Origin: Szabonella sp046295215
GTDB lineage: Bacteria; Pseudomonadota; Alphaproteobacteria; Rhodobacterales; Rhodobacteraceae
DNA: 64,000 bases
Direction: 5' to 3'
Assembly: GCA_046295215.1 (NCBI GenBank)
Contig: JBKBNP010000004.1
Span: forward strand, 1 to 64,000
Shown one piece after another: positions 17,552 through 26,235 of the stretch. Both the position numbers and the translations under genes were made by a program. The notes under the pieces were generated by a model. The model was not told the DNA's origin and did not search any database. It was given only the letters and a program-made list of their open reading frames with translations. The first letter of the stretch is position 1, and each line of letters opens with the position of its first letter.

Positions 17552-18616
17552 TCACAGCCCTGTCAGCCCGTCCTTGCGGCGCTGCCAATCCGCCAGGCGC
17601 GACCCCATCACCCGACGCCAGATCCGGGGCGAGAGCGCCAGCGTCGCGCAGACCGGCAGCGGATAGGGCAACCGTGGTGCAGCCTCCCGCTCTGGCAGGC
17701 GCAGCGCGGGGTAAGGGCGCGACGGATGCGCGTGATGATCCGAATGGCGCGGCGCGTTGAGCATGACAGCCGAGGAAAACCACTGTGGCGCGTTCCAGCT
17801 GTGCCGGTCGGACACCGGCTCCAGCCGCCCGTCCGGCAGCCGCGCGCGCAGCAGCCCGTAATGCTGCACATAGTCGGCGAGGAGAAGCTGCAACTGCGTA
17901 TGGGCTGCCAGTCCCGCCCATACCAGCACCCCCGGCAGCCCTGCGATCACCCCGCCCGCGATCAGGCTGCCAAGGCCGAGCCCCAGGTAGACCGCATAGG
18001 GATGCATTCCGGTCCTGCCCACCCGCCGCACGGTTTCCGCGCGCCAGCCGTCCCGGAACGACCCGACCCAGGCGCGCGGCGCAAAGCGCCAGAAGCTTTC
18101 CCCCGCCCGTGCGGTATTGGGGTCGGCGGCACTTGCCGCATGGACATGATGCACCAGACGATGCGCCGAGGCGTGATGCCCGAACAGAACCGAGCCATAG
18201 ACCGCAACGCCGAGCCGGAACATCCAGCGATTGCCCCGATGGATCAGTTCATGGGCCGATGGGTTGGACACCTGCCCGAACCACAGCCCCGCCCCGAAAA
18301 ACAGGATCATCCGCTGCCCGAGGCTTAACCCGCTGTCCCCCGCCACCGCCCAGACGACCAGCGGCAACAGCACAAGATGCGCCGCGCCAAGCCCAAGCAA
18401 CAACGCATCGGCGGCCGGAAACTCCGCGCCCTCCGGCGCATCCGGGGCGACCAGCGGCAAGACCTGGTCCAGTGTCACCGTGAGGAAGGCCATGTAGAGA
18501 AACGGCAGCCAGACCCAGCCCCCGCCAAACCCGACCGCAAGCGCGATCAGCACCGCCGGAAGGCCGGTGGCCAGTGCAAAGAGTGCCATCGCGGGCAGGG
18601 GCAACTTGTGTCGCAT
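17552..18616 (-). CDS. Alkane 1-monooxygenase-like membrane hydroxylase
   Basis: About 354 residues, an integral membrane di-iron enzyme of the AlkB/fatty-acid-desaturase superfamily. The histidine boxes are HELIHRG, HHASAHRLVHH and RHSDHHAHP, plus a fourth His in LADYVQHYGLLR; NAPRHSDHHAHPSRPYPAL is characteristic of AlkB. It would insert oxygen into alkyl chains using electrons from rubredoxin, and no rubredoxin gene is nearby. The start is uncertain (18616, 18634 or 18691) because no clear ribosome site is visible. Divergent from the lysoplasmalogenase-like gene, so a role on lipid-derived chains is possible (inference). Confidence 0.85.
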   Translation of the reverse strand: MRHKLPLPAMALFALATGLPAVLIALAVGFGGGWVWLPFLYMAFLTVTLDQVLPLVAPDAPEGAEFPAADALLLGLGAAHLVLLPLVVWAVAGDSGLSLGQRMILFFGAGLWFGQVSNPSAHELIHRGNRWMFRLGVAVYGSVLFGHHASAHRLVHHVHAASAADPNTARAGESFWRFAPRAWVGSFRDGWRAETVRRVGRTGMHPYAVYLGLGLGSLIAGGVIAGLPGVLVWAGLAAHTQLQLLLADYVQHYGLLRARLPDGRLEPVSDRHSWNAPQWFSSAVMLNAPRHSDHHAHPSRPYPALRLPEREAAPRLPYPLPVCATLALSPRIWRRVMGSRLADWQRRKDGLTGL

Positions 18617-18683
18617 ATCGGCGCAATCTAGCATGTCGGGCCGGGTGGCATAGCCCGGATATGCGTGCAAGGGTGCCCGGGTC

Positions 18684-19376
18684 ATGGACAATTCGCCGCT
18701 ATTGGTGACGGTCGGTGCGACCGGCGCCGTTGCCTCGGCGCTGATCTACTGGATGCTCTGGTGCTGGCGGGACGGGACGGGGCCCCTGCGCTCGGCGGTC
18801 AAGACGGCGGCGGTTGCGGGGCTGGCCCTGACCGCGCTCGCCGCCGGGGCGCCTTTGACCGTGACAGTGGGGCTCGCCCTCGGGGCCGCAGGCGATCTTG
18901 CGCTGTCGCGACCGGGGCAGCGGGCGTTCCTTGTGGGCATGGCTGCTTTCGCGCTGGGGCATCTGGCATATGCGCTCTGGTTTCTCGGCGCGGTCATGCC
19001 CCCCGATGCGCTGCGTCTGCTGGCAATGGCGGGTCTGGTTGCGCTGACCCTCTCGACCCGGCAGTGGCTTTTGCCCCATGCGGGCACCCTGGCCCCTGCG
19101 GTCGCCGCCTATGTCGGGGTCATCTGCCTCATGGGGCTGGCGGCGCTCGCCGCCGCCAACATCGTGGCACTGTCGGGGGCGGCGCTGTTCATCCTCTCGG
19201 ACCTGCTCCTCGCCATCGCCCTCTTTCGTCCTGTGGCGCCGGACGCGCGCCGCGCCTTCTCGGTCGCGCTCTGGCCCGCCTATTGGGGCGGGCAGGCGCT
19301 GATCCTTGCCGGGGCGCTCGGGGCCGGGGCGCTCGGGGGTGTGCCCGCCGTCTGGCCCTTCCATCCCGCGTCCTGA
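18684..19376 (+). CDS. Lysoplasmalogenase-like (YhhN family) membrane protein
   Basis: A 230-residue protein with about seven to eight hydrophobic segments. The order AGDLALSRPG (conserved Asp), FALGHLAYAL and LSDLLLAIALF (conserved Asp) fits the YhhN/TMEM86 family, whose characterised members cleave the vinyl-ether bond of lysoplasmalogens. The substrate here is unknown. ftsY starts 42 bases downstream. Confidence 0.75.
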   Translation: MDNSPLLVTVGATGAVASALIYWMLWCWRDGTGPLRSAVKTAAVAGLALTALAAGAPLTVTVGLALGAAGDLALSRPGQRAFLVGMAAFALGHLAYALWFLGAVMPPDALRLLAMAGLVALTLSTRQWLLPHAGTLAPAVAAYVGVICLMGLAALAAANIVALSGAALFILSDLLLAIALFRPVAPDARRAFSVALWPAYWGGQALILAGALGAGALGGVPAVWPFHPAS

Positions 19377-19418
19377 TTGATTAGGTGAACCAAAGGCCCA
19401 TCGCCCGGAGACCCGCCC

Positions 19419-20471
19419 ATGTCCTTTTTCAAGAAACTCAAGGACCGGATGTTCCGCTCTTCCGACAAACTGGGGGAGGGGCTGGAGGCGCTGGTGAGCG
19501 AGACGGAGCCGCCCCCCCCCCCGGCAGTTCCGCCGGTGGCGGCGATGCCGGACCCTGTGGTCCCACCCGTCGCGGAGCCCGCACAGCCGAAACCCGGCAT
19601 CCTCGGCCGGCTTCTGGGCCAGACCGCCCCCGAGGCGCGGCGCGAGTTCGACGACGCGATGCTCGAAAACCTGGAGGAAGTGCTGATCGCCGCCGATATG
19701 GGCGTCGATACCGCGCTGCGCGTTGCCGCCAATATCGCCGAAGGGCGCATGGGTCGCCGTGTCACCGCGACCGAGATCCGCGAGGCTCTGGCAAAGGAAG
19801 TGGCGCGCATCCTCGACCCCGTCGCCCGCCCGATGCCGCTCTATCCCAAGCGCCCGCAGGTGGTGCTGGTCGTGGGGGTGAACGGCTCGGGCAAGACGAC
19901 AACCATCGGCAAGCTCGCCAGCCAGTTCAAGGCGGCGGGAAAATCGGTGGTCATCGCGGCGGGCGACACGTTCCGCGCCGCCGCCGTGGAACAGTTGCAG
20001 GTCTGGGGCACCCGCGCGGGCGTTCCCGTTCTCACCGCTCCCGAAGGCTCCGACCCCGCAAGCCTTGCCTATGACGCCATGACCCGCGCGCAGGAAACCG
20101 GGGCCGACCTTCTGCTGATCGACACCGCCGGGCGGCTCCAGAACCGCGCCGATCTGATGGAGGAACTGTCCAAGATCGTCCGCGTCATCCGCAAGAAGGA
20201 TCCCGAGGCACCGCATAACACGCTGCTGGTGCTGGATGCCACCACCGGGCAGAACGCGATCAATCAGGTGGAGATCTTCCGCAAGCTGGCCGATGTCTCG
20301 GGTCTCGTGATGACCAAGCTTGACGGAACCGCCAAGGGCGGCGTCCTCGTCGCACTGGCCGACCGTTTCGGCCTGCCGATCCATGCCATCGGCGTGGGCG
20401 AACAGATCGACGATCTTTCCCCCTTCGACCCCGAGGATTTCGCCCGCGCCCTTGTGGGGCTCGACCGCTGA
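19419..20471 (+). CDS. ftsY: Signal recognition particle receptor FtsY
   Basis: A 350-residue GTPase that docks SRP-ribosome complexes at the inner membrane. A short acidic/proline-rich N-terminal region (SETEPPPPPAVPP) precedes the N domain and the G domain with P-loop GVNGSGKTTTIGKL, DTFRAAAVEQL, LIDTAGRLQN and TKLDGTAKGG. The C-terminus FDPEDFARALVGLDR is typical. Length is usual for alphaproteobacterial FtsY with a reduced A domain. Confidence 0.96.
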   Translation: MSFFKKLKDRMFRSSDKLGEGLEALVSETEPPPPPAVPPVAAMPDPVVPPVAEPAQPKPGILGRLLGQTAPEARREFDDAMLENLEEVLIAADMGVDTALRVAANIAEGRMGRRVTATEIREALAKEVARILDPVARPMPLYPKRPQVVLVVGVNGSGKTTTIGKLASQFKAAGKSVVIAAGDTFRAAAVEQLQVWGTRAGVPVLTAPEGSDPASLAYDAMTRAQETGADLLLIDTAGRLQNRADLMEELSKIVRVIRKKDPEAPHNTLLVLDATTGQNAINQVEIFRKLADVSGLVMTKLDGTAKGGVLVALADRFGLPIHAIGVGEQIDDLSPFDPEDFARALVGLDR

Positions 20472-20475
20472 CCCC

Positions 20476-20523
20476 CTTTCATCTTGGCCGAAATACCTCG
20501 GGGGTGCGGGGGCTGGCCCCCGC
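20476..20523 (-). repeat. Dispersed hairpin element, copy 3 (inverted)
   Basis: On the minus strand: a GCGGGGGC-CA-GCCCCCGC hairpin (20506-20523), then the CCCCCGAGGTATTT tail ending AAGATGAAAG. It sits in the 79-base gap between ftsY and the following transporter. Only one of the two usual hairpins is present. Confidence 0.65.
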
Positions 20524-20550
20524 TGACACCGCAAGGGACAGACCCCTCCG

Positions 20551-21450
20551 ATGAGCGACTGGCTGATCTCGCTGGAAGGCACCGAACTCGGCAGCCGCGT
20601 TGCCCTCGGGCTTGCGCTGATGGCCGCCCTTCTGCATGCGCTCTTTGGGGCGTTGCAGAAGGGGCGTCACGATCCCTGGCTCACCCGGGCTGCCATCGAC
20701 GGCAATTATGCGGTCATGGCCGTGCCCTTCGCGCTCTTCGTCGTGCCCTGGCCCGAGCCGCATATGTGGCCGATCTTTGCCGGGGCGGTCGTGCTGCATA
20801 TTGGCTACAAGGTGATGCAGGCGATGACCTATTCGCGCGGCGCCTACACGGTGGTCTATCCGGTGGTGCGCGGCACCGGGCCGGTATTCTCGGTGATCGG
20901 CGCGGGGCTGATCTTTGGCGAGCATTTCGCGCCCGGCCAATGGGTCGGGCTCATGGTGCTGGTTGCGGGGATCCTTGGCCTTGCGGCCTACAACCTGCGC
21001 CATGTGACCGTCTCGCGCGATACGCTGGTGGCCGCCCTCTGGCTCGCGGTCGGCACCGGGTTTTTCGTGGCGCTCTACACGACCTATGACGCTTACGGCA
21101 TCCGGGCCACCGCCGATCCCTTCACATTCCTTGCGTGGTTCTTCATGCTGGACGGCATCTTCATGCCGCTGGTGATGCGGCGCAGGCTCCTGTCCTTGTC
21201 ACGGGCAGAGCTTGTGCCATTGTGGAAACGGGGTGTTCTGGGGGCCATCGTGGCCTATTTCAGTTTCGGGGGCATCATGCTGGCCACGAGGATCGACAAG
21301 GTGGGCGAGGCGGCGGTGCTGCGGGAAACCTCGACCGTCTTTGCCGCGCTGATCGGCTGGCTGGTGCTGAAGGAACGGGTGACACGCGCCCAACTGGCCC
21401 TGATGACGCTGATCGCACTCGGCGCGCTGATTGTGGAAATGGCCGGGTGA
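20551..21450 (+). CDS. DMT/EamA-family transporter
   Basis: A 299-residue inner-membrane protein with about ten hydrophobic segments arranged as two EamA halves. The second half ends in LRETSTVFAALIGWLVLKERVT, the family hallmark near the last helices; the first half has TYSRGAYTVVYPVVRGTGPVFSVIGAGLIF. Members export or import small metabolites, and the substrate cannot be predicted. Followed 29 bases later by the YciB-like gene. Confidence 0.85.
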   Translation: MSDWLISLEGTELGSRVALGLALMAALLHALFGALQKGRHDPWLTRAAIDGNYAVMAVPFALFVVPWPEPHMWPIFAGAVVLHIGYKVMQAMTYSRGAYTVVYPVVRGTGPVFSVIGAGLIFGEHFAPGQWVGLMVLVAGILGLAAYNLRHVTVSRDTLVAALWLAVGTGFFVALYTTYDAYGIRATADPFTFLAWFFMLDGIFMPLVMRRRLLSLSRAELVPLWKRGVLGAIVAYFSFGGIMLATRIDKVGEAAVLRETSTVFAALIGWLVLKERVTRAQLALMTLIALGALIVEMAG

Positions 21451-21479
21451 CGGCGACGAAAAAAGGGGCTGAAAGCAGC

Positions 21480-22088
21480 ATGGCGGAAAAGAAGATCGGA
21501 ACGGGGCTGAAGCTTGCCCTTGAAATGGGGCCGATCGCGGCTTTCTTCCTCGGCTACATCAAGCTGAAGGATGAGGTGTTCACCTTTGGCGGCACCGAAT
21601 ATGACGGCTTCATCGTGGTCACTGCCGCCTTCATCCCGCTGATGATCCTGACCACTGGCATCCTGTGGAAACTGACCGGCAAGCTGTCGCGCATGCAGAT
21701 CGCGACCGTGGTTCTGGTCGTGGTGTTCGGCGGGCTGTCGGTCTGGCTCAACGACGAGCGTTTCTTCAAGATGAAGCCCACGATCATCTATGCGCTGTTC
21801 GCGGTGGCCCTCGGTATCGGGCTGATGCGGGGTCAGTCCTGGCTGCAACTCGTGATGGGCGAGGCGCTGCCGATGCGGCGTGAGGGCTGGATGATCCTCA
21901 CGAAACGGCTGGCGCTGTTCTTTGCCCTGCTGGCGGTGGCGAACGAGGTGATCTGGCGCGGCTTTTCCACCGAGGTCTGGGTGAACTTCAAGACCTTCGG
22001 CCTGACCGCCGCCCTGTTCCTGTTCTTCATGCTGCAAGGCCGGCTGATGGCCGAATATGGCGAGACAAGGCCAGAGGACGAGAGCTGA
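21480..22088 (+). CDS. yciB: Inner membrane-spanning protein YciB / septation protein A
   Basis: A 202-residue protein with five to six hydrophobic segments. LKLALEMGPIAAFFLGY at the N-terminus, WLNDERFFKMKPTIIYALFA and LNDERF-type motifs plus WRGFSTEVWVNFKTFG are diagnostic of the YciB/IspZ family, linked to envelope integrity and division in enterics. ATG at 21480 is preceded by AAAGGGG; a longer frame from 21135 overlaps the upstream transporter and is rejected. Confidence 0.9.
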   Translation: MAEKKIGTGLKLALEMGPIAAFFLGYIKLKDEVFTFGGTEYDGFIVVTAAFIPLMILTTGILWKLTGKLSRMQIATVVLVVVFGGLSVWLNDERFFKMKPTIIYALFAVALGIGLMRGQSWLQLVMGEALPMRREGWMILTKRLALFFALLAVANEVIWRGFSTEVWVNFKTFGLTAALFLFFMLQGRLMAEYGETRPEDES

Positions 22089-22092
22089 CCCG

Positions 22093-22296
22093 TCAGACCT
22101 TCGCCACCGCCGCACGCGCCAGATCGTCGAGCCCCTCGCCCCCCGCCGCAAGATGCGCGGCAAGGGCCGCGCGCATCGACGGATCCCAGAAATCACGCAG
22201 ATGGGCGGCCACCCGGTCGGCCTGATCGGTGCCGGGCTGGCTGCGGAAGAAGGTGGCGATCTGGTTCGCCATGCGGACGAGTTTGTCAGGCGACAT
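22093..22296 (-). CDS. fdsD: Formate dehydrogenase delta subunit
   Basis: A 67-residue acid-rich protein, MSPDKLVRMANQIATFFRSQ, with DRVAAHLRDFWDPSMR in the middle. This is the FdsD family, the last gene of fds operons, thought to assist assembly or stability of the FdsABG complex. The start at 22296 has GGAGG seven bases upstream and overlaps the end of fdhD by 11 bases. It converges on yciB with four bases between stops. Confidence 0.85.
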   Translation of the reverse strand: MSPDKLVRMANQIATFFRSQPGTDQADRVAAHLRDFWDPSMRAALAAHLAAGGEGLDDLARAAVAKV

Positions 22297-23110
22297 CGGA
22301 AACCTCCGTGATGATGCGGTCCGGGCGGGAATAGATGTCGAACCCGTCCCCCCGCGCAAATGCGGCAAGCGTCATGCCCGCGCCTTCTGCCAGACGCAGC
22401 GCATGGGCGGTGGGGGCGGAAACACCGATCAGCACTGTACAGCCCGCTATGGCGCATTTCTGCACCAGTTCCATCGAAAGACGGCTGGTCATGTAGACTG
22501 CGCCCGATGCAGGATCGACGCCCGCCAGCGCCAGCGCGCCGAGGAGCTTGTCGAGCGCATTGTGCCGTCCCACATCCTCGCGCACCATGACGATCCCCTC
22601 GCCCGGACGCAGGAAAGCCGCCGCATGGGCAGCACGGGTGCGGTCATGCAGGGGCTGCAGGCTGCGCAGATCGTCGCCGGCGCGCAGAATCTCCGCCACC
22701 GACAGCCGCAACCCGGACTCCGGCAAGCCCGGCAGGGGCCGGTTCGCCTCTGCCAGACTGTCTATGCCGCAAAGCCCGCAGCCGACCGGCCCGGCCATCG
22801 CGCGGCGCCGGGCGCCGAGCGCGCGGCCCCGGTCCTCCCGCAGCCAGATCCGGGCCTCGATCCCCTCCGGCTGCACGACCTCTTCAAAGTTCACGATCTC
22901 GGAGGGTGAGGCGATGATGCCTTCGGACAGCGCAAATCCCGTCGCGAAATCCCGGATGTCGCCGGGGCTGGACATCATCACCGCCTGTGTCGAGCCGTCA
23001 AACACCATCGCCACCGCCACCTCCTCGGGCAGGCTGCGGTGAATCGTTGTCGCACCCTCCGGGCGGATGGCGCGGCCCGGAACGGAGCGGTGCAGGGGCG
23101 GACGCGCCAT
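22286..23110 (-). CDS. fdhD: Formate dehydrogenase accessory sulfurtransferase
   Basis: About 274 residues. FdhD transfers sulfur to the molybdenum cofactor of formate dehydrogenase. The catalytic loop GCGLCGIDSL (CxxC) is intact; MSSPGDIRDFATGFALSEGII and VREDVGRHNALDKLLG are family hallmarks. The GTG at 23113 immediately upstream is an alternative start. It lies four bases after the fdsA stop and overlaps fdsD, so it is translated from the fds operon; it corresponds to fdsC of Rhodobacter capsulatus. Confidence 0.93.
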   Translation of the reverse strand: MARPPLHRSVPGRAIRPEGATTIHRSLPEEVAVAMVFDGSTQAVMMSSPGDIRDFATGFALSEGIIASPSEIVNFEEVVQPEGIEARIWLREDRGRALGARRRAMAGPVGCGLCGIDSLAEANRPLPGLPESGLRLSVAEILRAGDDLRSLQPLHDRTRAAHAAAFLRPGEGIVMVREDVGRHNALDKLLGALALAGVDPASGAVYMTSRLSMELVQKCAIAGCTVLIGVSAPTAHALRLAEGAGMTLAAFARGDGFDIYSRPDRIITEVSDVA

Positions 23111-23114
23111 CACC

Positions 23115-26024
23115 CTATTCCGCGGCTGGCAGGATGCGGCGCGACAGGGCGGCCTGTGCGTTGTAATCCTCCTGCCACTCGGTCGGGCCGTTGGAGGGGC
23201 TGACCTGCACCGCTGTCACCTTGTATTCCGGGCAGTTGGTCGCCCAGTCGGAAAAATCGGTGGTGATGACATTGGCCTGCGTGTCGGGATGGTGGAACGT
23301 GGTGTAGACCACGCCCGGGCTGACGCGATCCGTCAGTTTCGCGCGCAACGTGGTTTCCCCCGACCGCGAGGCCAGTTTCACCCAATCGCCTTCATTCACG
23401 CCGCGCAGTTCCGCGTCATGGGGGTGGATTTCCAGCACATCCTGATCGTGCCAGACCACATTCGCCGTGCGCCGCGTCTGCGCGCCGACATTGTATTGGC
23501 TGAGGATCCGCCCGGTGGTCAGCAACAGCGGGAAACGCGGGCCGGTCTTTTCATCCGTCGCAACATATTCGGTGACGATGAACCGCCCCTTGCCGCGCAC
23601 GAACCCGTCCACATGCATCAGCGGCGTGCCCTCGGGATGCGCCTCGTTGCAGGGCCATTGCACCGAGCCCTTTTCCTCCAGCAGCGCATAATCCACCCCG
23701 GCAAAGCTGGGCGTGGTTGCGGCAATCTCGGCCATGATCTGCGCGGGGTGGGTATAGCCCCAATCCGCCCCCATGGCGCGCGCGAGCATCTGGGTGATCT
23801 CCCAATCCTCATAGCCGTTGCGGGGCGCCATCACCCGGCGCACGCGGTTGATGCGGCGCTCGGCATTGGTGAAGGTGCCGTCCTTTTCCAGAAAGGTCGA
23901 TCCGGGCAGGAACACATGCGCGTAATTCGCCGTCTCGTTCAGGAAGAGATCATGGACGATGACGCATTCCATCGCCGCCAGCCCTGCGGCCACATGTTTC
24001 GTGTCCGGGTCTGATTGCAGGATGTCCTCGCCCTGACAGTAGAGCCCCTTGAAGCTGCCATCGACGGCGGCATCGAGCATGTTCGGGATGCGCAGGCCCG
24101 GCTCGGGGTCGATCTGCACCCCCCAGAGGCTTTCGAATACGGCGCGCACCTCGGCGCCCTTCACATGGCGGTAGCCGGGCAATTCATGCGGGAAAGACCC
24201 CATGTCGCAGGCGCCCTGCACGTTGTTCTGGCCGCGCAGCGGGTTCACGCCCACCCCCTCGCGCCCGATATTGCCGGTCAGCATGGCCAGATTGGCGATG
24301 CCCATGACGGTGGTCGATCCTTGCGAATGTTCCGTCACCCCCAGCCCGTAATAGATCGCGCCATTGCCTCCCGTCGCGAAGGCCCGCGCAGCGGCGCGCA
24401 ATTCGGCACTCGGCACGCCGGTCAGCAACTCGGTCGCTTCGGGGCTGTGGCGGGGATCGGAAATGAACTCGGCATAATGCTGGAATTCATCCCAGTCGCA
24501 GCGGGTGCGGATGAAATCCTCGTCGCACAGCCCTTCGGTCACGATCACATGCGCGATGGCACTGACCACGGCGACATTGGTGCCGGGGCGCAGCGGCAGA
24601 TGATGCGCGGCCTCCACATGCGGGGATTTCACCAGATCAATCCGGCGCGGGTCGATCACGATCAGCTTCGCCCCCGCCCTGAGGCGCTTCTTCAGGCGGC
24701 TGGCAAAGACCGGATGCCCGTCGGTGGGGTTCGCGCCGATGATGATGACCACATCGGTATGTTCGACCGAATCGAAATCCTGCGTCCCGGCCGAGGTGCC
24801 GAAGGTCTGCCCCAGCCCATAGCCGGTGGGCGAATGGCAGACCCGCGCGCAGGTATCGGTGTTGTTGTTCAGGAACACGGCCCGCGCGAGTTTCTGGACC
24901 AGATAGGTTTCCTCATTCGTGCAGCGACTCGACGTGATGACCCCGATGGACTTGCGCCCATATTTCATCTGGACCCCGCGCATCCGGTCGGCGGCGAACC
25001 GCATCGCCTCCTCCCAGCCGACCTCGCGCCAGGGCTGGTTGATGCTGTCGCGGATCATGGGCGACAGGATGCGGTCCTTGTGACTGGCATAGCCATAGGC
25101 AAAGCGCCCCTTGACGCAGCTATGCCCCCGGTTCGCCTTGCCATGCTTCCACGGCACCATCCGCACAAGCCGGTCGCCGTTCAACTCCGCCTTGAAACTG
25201 CACCCCACCCCGCAATAGGCACAGGTCGTGATGACCGACCGCGTGGGCGTGCCCAGCTCGATCACCGATTTTTCCTGCAAGGTCGCCGTGGGGCAGGCCT
25301 GAACGCAGGCCCCGCAACTGACGCAATCGGAGGCCAGCGCATCGTCGCCTTTCGCGCCGAATGACACCCGGCTGTCGAACCCGCGCCCTTGGATCGTCAG
25401 CGCGAATGTCCCCTGCACTTCCTCGCAGGCCCGCACGCAGCGCGAACAGACGATGCATTTCGCGGGGTCATAGGTGAAATAGGGATTGCTCTCATCCTTC
25501 GGCACCCATTGCGGATTGACGGTGCCGGAGGTGTCGCGCGCGGTGAAATGGTTGGCGAGCGGGGCCTTGGGCGGGGCCTGATAGCGCACATCGCGCAGAC
25601 CCACGGCCCCGGCCATGTCCTGCAATTCGCAATCGCCATTGGCCGCACAGGTCAGGCAATCCAGCGGATGATCCGAGATGTAAAGCTCCATCACCCCGCG
25701 CCGGACGCGGCGCACCTTGTCGGACTGGGTATGCACCACCATGCCCGGCACAACCGGCGTGGTGCAGGAGGCGGGCGTGCCGCGCCGACCCTCGATCTCC
25801 ACCACGCACAACCGGCATGACCCGAACGCCTCGACCGAATCGGTAGCGCAAAGCTTCGGCACCGAGACACCGGCCAGTGCCGCCGCCCGCATCACCGACG
25901 TGCCTGCGGGAACACTCACCTCGACCCCGTCGATGGTCAGGGCCACCGGAGGCCCCGTCCGCGCTGGCGTGCCAAGGTCTCGGTCGTCCAGCGCGGACAG
26001 GGGCGGAATGATGAAATCCTTCAT
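23115..26024 (-). CDS. fdsA: NAD-dependent formate dehydrogenase, alpha (molybdenum) subunit
   Basis: A 969-residue catalytic subunit oxidising formate to CO2. The N-terminal 2Fe-2S domain has CRLC (70-73) and further Cys; the 4Fe-4S ligands are at CLTCAANGDC (123-132), CIVCSRCVRAC (190-200), CVSCGACVQAC (234-244) and CAYCGVGC (269-275) with C303. The bis-MGD domain carries the molybdenum ligand Cys396 in RVCHSPT, so this is a Cys rather than selenocysteine enzyme. The C-terminal molydopterin-binding domain begins near LLLTTGRILSQYN. Typical FdsA of a soluble cytoplasmic FdsABG complex. Confidence 0.95.
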   Translation of the reverse strand: MKDFIIPPLSALDDRDLGTPARTGPPVALTIDGVEVSVPAGTSVMRAAALAGVSVPKLCATDSVEAFGSCRLCVVEIEGRRGTPASCTTPVVPGMVVHTQSDKVRRVRRGVMELYISDHPLDCLTCAANGDCELQDMAGAVGLRDVRYQAPPKAPLANHFTARDTSGTVNPQWVPKDESNPYFTYDPAKCIVCSRCVRACEEVQGTFALTIQGRGFDSRVSFGAKGDDALASDCVSCGACVQACPTATLQEKSVIELGTPTRSVITTCAYCGVGCSFKAELNGDRLVRMVPWKHGKANRGHSCVKGRFAYGYASHKDRILSPMIRDSINQPWREVGWEEAMRFAADRMRGVQMKYGRKSIGVITSSRCTNEETYLVQKLARAVFLNNNTDTCARVCHSPTGYGLGQTFGTSAGTQDFDSVEHTDVVIIIGANPTDGHPVFASRLKKRLRAGAKLIVIDPRRIDLVKSPHVEAAHHLPLRPGTNVAVVSAIAHVIVTEGLCDEDFIRTRCDWDEFQHYAEFISDPRHSPEATELLTGVPSAELRAAARAFATGGNGAIYYGLGVTEHSQGSTTVMGIANLAMLTGNIGREGVGVNPLRGQNNVQGACDMGSFPHELPGYRHVKGAEVRAVFESLWGVQIDPEPGLRIPNMLDAAVDGSFKGLYCQGEDILQSDPDTKHVAAGLAAMECVIVHDLFLNETANYAHVFLPGSTFLEKDGTFTNAERRINRVRRVMAPRNGYEDWEITQMLARAMGADWGYTHPAQIMAEIAATTPSFAGVDYALLEEKGSVQWPCNEAHPEGTPLMHVDGFVRGKGRFIVTEYVATDEKTGPRFPLLLTTGRILSQYNVGAQTRRTANVVWHDQDVLEIHPHDAELRGVNEGDWVKLASRSGETTLRAKLTDRVSPGVVYTTFHHPDTQANVITTDFSDWATNCPEYKVTAVQVSPSNGPTEWQEDYNAQAALSRRILPAAE

Positions 26025-26028
26025 CGGG

Positions 26029-26235
26029 TCACTCCTTCAGGCTCTTGGCATGGGCGACAAGCGCATTGGCATGGCCATGCCCCAAACCGTGTTCGGCTTT
26101 CAGCAGAGCCACCAGTTCCATATGTTTCAGTTCGGGCCGGGAAGCGATCAGCGCCAGCCAGTGATCGACCGGCTGGCCATAGGTCGTTTCGATGGACGGA
26201 AAGTAAGAGGCCGGGCCCTTCACCTTGTCGCTCAT
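26029..26235 (-). CDS. DUF4287-type small protein inside the fds operon
   Basis: A 68-residue soluble protein, GPASYFPSIETTYGQPVDHW at the N-terminus and KAEHGLGHGHANALVAH near the C-terminus, which is the DUF4287 signature. It overlaps the end of fdsB by four bases and ends four bases before fdsA starts, so it is made from the operon. Its His-rich GHGHAN motif could bind metal. Function unknown; a chaperone or cofactor-related role for formate dehydrogenase would be a guess from position alone. Confidence 0.85.
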   Translation of the reverse strand: MSDKVKGPASYFPSIETTYGQPVDHWLALIASRPELKHMELVALLKAEHGLGHGHANALVAHAKSLKE

